Source: Lachnospiraceae bacterium | GTDB lineage: Bacteria > Bacillota > Clostridia > Lachnospirales > Lachnospiraceae | Reading direction: 5' to 3' | DNA length: 64,000 nucleotides | Assembly (NCBI GenBank): GCA_910576385.1 | Contig: CAJTIR010000005.1 | Location: 62,001-126,000 of the forward strand | Shown here: positions 62,491-64,000 of the stretch, piece by piece | Layout: every line of letters starts with the position of its first letter | Position numbering within the stretch: position 1 is the stretch's first letter | Program-made: the position numbers and the translations under genes | Notes under the pieces: model-generated | What the model saw: the letters and a program-made list of their open reading frames with translations, nothing else | Database searches by the model: none | Told to the model about the DNA's origin: nothing

Positions 62491-62533
62491 ATTATATAAT
62501 AACAAAAATATCAATTCAATTTGATTTTTTATG
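62491..62533 (-). promoter_or_regulatory. Promoter with CATAAAAAAT box, arabinofuranosidase copy B
   Basis: TTGAAT (62514-62519) and TATAAT (62491-62496) have a 17-base spacer, with CATAAAAAATCAAA upstream (box at 62524-62533). The match with copy A extends through box, -35 and spacing. Confidence 0.75.
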
Positions 62534-62694
62534 ATTTTTGTATATTTTTTTATGATTTCAGAAACGCATTCGTTGGAAAATAGTTGAATTTTTTAGAATT
62601 AAGTTAAGATTTTTTATTAATTTTGATGATAAATAGATAAATTATAACACTTTTTCATTTAATATTATTCCATCAAGTAGAGCATACTTTCATC

Positions 62695-63024
62695 CTAATA
62701 GCCGCACGCATAGCGTATATTGCGTAAACAATAAATTTCCTTATACTCCCCTTTGCATAAAAAGGCATTAACAAATATAAATCTGCTAACGCCTTCTAAT
62801 TTTTTATAAACTTTATCTGAATAAACCTTAATAAAATTTACATTTATACTATAATTGATTAATTTTTTTGCTAATATATCATCTCCTATATAATAAACAA
62901 GTAACCAATTTGATTTATTATGACATTTGCAATAATATGCCTGATTTTTACTCAAAAATTTTGCCCTATATTTTATATTCAGTAGTATCTTTACTTTTAA
63001 TTTTTTTCTAACATCCTTCCATTC
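62695..63024 (-). CDS. Hypothetical protein, AT-rich
   Basis: A possible gene of about 109 aa (M-E-W-K-D-V-R-K-K-L start, with AAGGTG 9 bases before the ATG). The frame is open to 63102. The product is rich in Lys, Ile, Tyr and Asn and has several Cys, with no signal peptide and no recognised domain. Base composition is lower in GC than the flanking enzyme genes, suggesting acquired or decaying DNA. It lies between the arabinofuranosidase promoter and a toxin-antitoxin pair. Confidence 0.4.
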   Translation of the reverse strand, partial: EWKDVRKKLKVKILLNIKYRAKFLSKNQAYYCKCHNKSNWLLVYYIGDDILAKKLINYSINVNFIKVYSDKVYKKLEGVSRFIFVNAFLCKGEYKEIYCLRNIRYACGY

Positions 63025-63175
63025 CATCCAACACATCACCTTAAATATTTGATTTATAAGTGTATTGTAATACCATCCTAGTATTTCAGTATGGTTATTC
63101 AACCATTTTGTTTATAAAGAATTATGCTCGATATTTTGTATTCTGCTGATTTTTACTTTCTAATTTAATTATTGA

Positions 63176-63261
63176 TTGTGCTAGATGTCTATGCTACCAA
63201 AGGCAGCAAGACCTTTTGACACTATAATATTTCCTATTATACAAAATCGGGGAATTCAAAT
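63176..63261 (-). mobile_element. Half copy of the MITE-like element
   Basis: On the minus strand it reads terminal repeat ATTTGAATTCCCCGATTTT (63243-63261), then GTCAAAAGGTCTTGCTGCC and a matching hairpin arm, then TAGACATCTAGCACAA. This aligns with the left half of the element at 11493. The right half is missing. Confidence 0.7.
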
Positions 63262-63273
63262 CATAGTTTAATT

Positions 63274-63561
63274 TTATTTCTTTACAATTTGCAATTCATA
63301 TCCCAATGCATTGAGTAAATTACAAAATATTCTTAAAGATGGACTATTTTCTTTTTTTTCTATTCGTGAAATGACCTGCTGTTTATTTCCTGTAAGTTCT
63401 GATAATCTACTCTGTGTAATTTTTTCCTGTTTACGTAATCTAATCATTTCTTCTATCAATCTATACTCTTCTCGACTTTCATCCCATACTTTTTTAAACT
63501 TGGGTGAGGAACACTTTTCTTTTTCAATTTCTTCTGAGATATTTACTTTTACAAATGACAT
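63274..63561 (-). CDS. higA: HigA-like XRE antitoxin
   Basis: A 95-aa protein. An N-terminal arm of about 40 residues is followed by a Cro/CI helix-turn-helix (about 42-90): LRKQEKITQSRLSELTGNKQQVISRIEKKENSPSLRIFCNLLNALGYEL. Antitoxins of HigBA-type type II systems have this form. GGAGATG precedes the ATG. It is downstream of a RelE-like toxin gene on the same strand, the toxin-first order typical of HigBA. A perfect inverted repeat between the two genes is a candidate operator. Confidence 0.85.
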   Translation of the reverse strand: MSFVKVNISEEIEKEKCSSPKFKKVWDESREEYRLIEEMIRLRKQEKITQSRLSELTGNKQQVISRIEKKENSPSLRIFCNLLNALGYELQIVKK

Positions 63562-63629
63562 ATGGCATCTCCTTCTAATTTCAAATTTTATTTATTAATA
63601 AATAATCTATTTAAATATGTAAAATTTCT

Positions 63630-63659
63630 CTACAGTAAGAATATAATTACTTACTGTAG
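63630..63659. promoter_or_regulatory. Inverted-repeat operator between toxin and antitoxin genes
   Basis: CTACAGTAAG (63630-63639) and CTTACTGTAG (63650-63659) form a perfect 10-bp inverted repeat with half-site centres 20 bases apart, two helical turns. That suits a dimeric XRE protein. Confidence 0.6.
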
Positions 63660-63717
63660 GATATTTTACATAAATTGAGTTCTTTTTAATTAAAATATCT
63701 TTTGTATTGTTATATAA

Positions 63718-64000
63718 TCATATAAATTTCTTTCCTAACATTTTTCCAAGTTCTTTTGCTCTTTTCATAATTATTTTACTATCCTTTTTCTCTGTTTTTT
63801 TTGTTTGTTTTCTACAAACATGTAATATATACAGATTCTTTTTATCTGCAACTATAAAGAAAATTCTATTATGTTTAAAAAAACGAACCTCATAAATTTT
63901 CTTCCTCCAACATTTATATTTAATTATGTCCCTCCTATCATTTTCTAAACTTTCTAATACTGAAAAACCATCCACTTTTTCTTCTTCTGGCAAAGATTTT
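63718..64000 (-). CDS. higB: RelE/HigB-type toxin, partial at the window edge
   Basis: The C-terminal 94 or so residues of a phage-derived Gp49/HigB-like RelE-superfamily mRNA interferase. Visible features are KSLPEEEKVDGFSVLESLE, then the core strand pattern WRKKIYEVRFFKHNRIFFIVADKKNLYILHVCRKQTKKTEKKDSKIIMKRAKE, which fits the beta-sheet and C-terminal helix of the family. The frame stays open to the window end, so the true start lies beyond; the apparent start at 63993 would be an internal TTG. With the HigA-like gene it forms a toxin-first pair, separated from it by 156 bases. Confidence 0.8.
   Translation of the reverse strand, partial: KSLPEEEKVDGFSVLESLENDRRDIIKYKCWRKKIYEVRFFKHNRIFFIVADKKNLYILHVCRKQTKKTEKKDSKIIMKRAKELGKMLGKKFI

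Overview
The window reads as a chromosomal segment of a low-GC, Gram-positive gut anaerobe, most probably a Clostridia/Lachnospiraceae species. The grounds are AT-rich intergenic DNA with strong AGGAGG ribosome binding sites, class I two-subunit fumarase, YesM/YesN two-component proteins, a sigma-D/sigma-28 type motility promoter, and very large secreted proteins built from FIVAR, Big_2 and discoidin-like modules with Lys-rich C-termini. Most genes lie on the minus strand. I see no rRNA, CRISPR array, prophage or complete insertion sequence. All family assignments come from reading motifs by eye; no database search was possible.

Left third (1-21 kb), a mosaic of housekeeping and sensory genes: a family 2 glycosyltransferase; a MacABC-type efflux operon (ATPase, HlyD-like adaptor, FtsX-like permease); a peptidoglycan-peptide recycling pair (M19 dipeptidase plus cytoplasmic SH3-NlpC/P60 endopeptidase); a cysteine-synthase-like enzyme; initiator tRNA-fMet; a chemoreceptor directly abutting an FMN-binding lipoprotein; an Orn/Lys/Arg decarboxylase; a second chemoreceptor; an unknown coiled-coil protein behind a sigma-D-like promoter; the two fumarase subunits; and a DUF2975 / small XRE regulator / DUF4173 membrane operon with a 20-bp-arm palindrome over its promoter.

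Middle (21-29.5 kb): an eight-gene minus-strand cluster runs from an OmpR-type regulator and its kinase through a large lipoprotein, two ABC permeases and an ATPase to a CARDB-like secreted protein and a single-pass MacB-core-like protein. It looks like a self-regulated ABC export or immunity system with unusual extracellular parts.

Right half (29.6-62.4 kb), a plant-glycan island: a 1194-aa non-catalytic secreted multimodular protein and three giant secreted GH127/GH146-type beta-L-arabinofuranosidases (about 1669, 1864 and 2238 aa; the last two a tandem duplication). Between them lie a YesM/YesN two-component system with an orphan solute-binding lipoprotein, a secreted HExxH metallopeptidase, a TelA/XpaC pair and a COG3044 ABC-class ATPase. 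All three arabinofuranosidase genes share an upstream box and similarly spaced promoters. The far right edge holds an AT-rich segment with a HigBA-type toxin-antitoxin pair, its toxin running off the window.

Most notable structure without a gene: a family of MITE-like intergenic elements (one complete at 11.5 kb, one apparently nested inside another at 5.5 kb, one half copy at 63.2 kb). They have terminal inverted repeats and a roughly 130-nt three-armed fold that is conserved although the arm sequences differ between copies.
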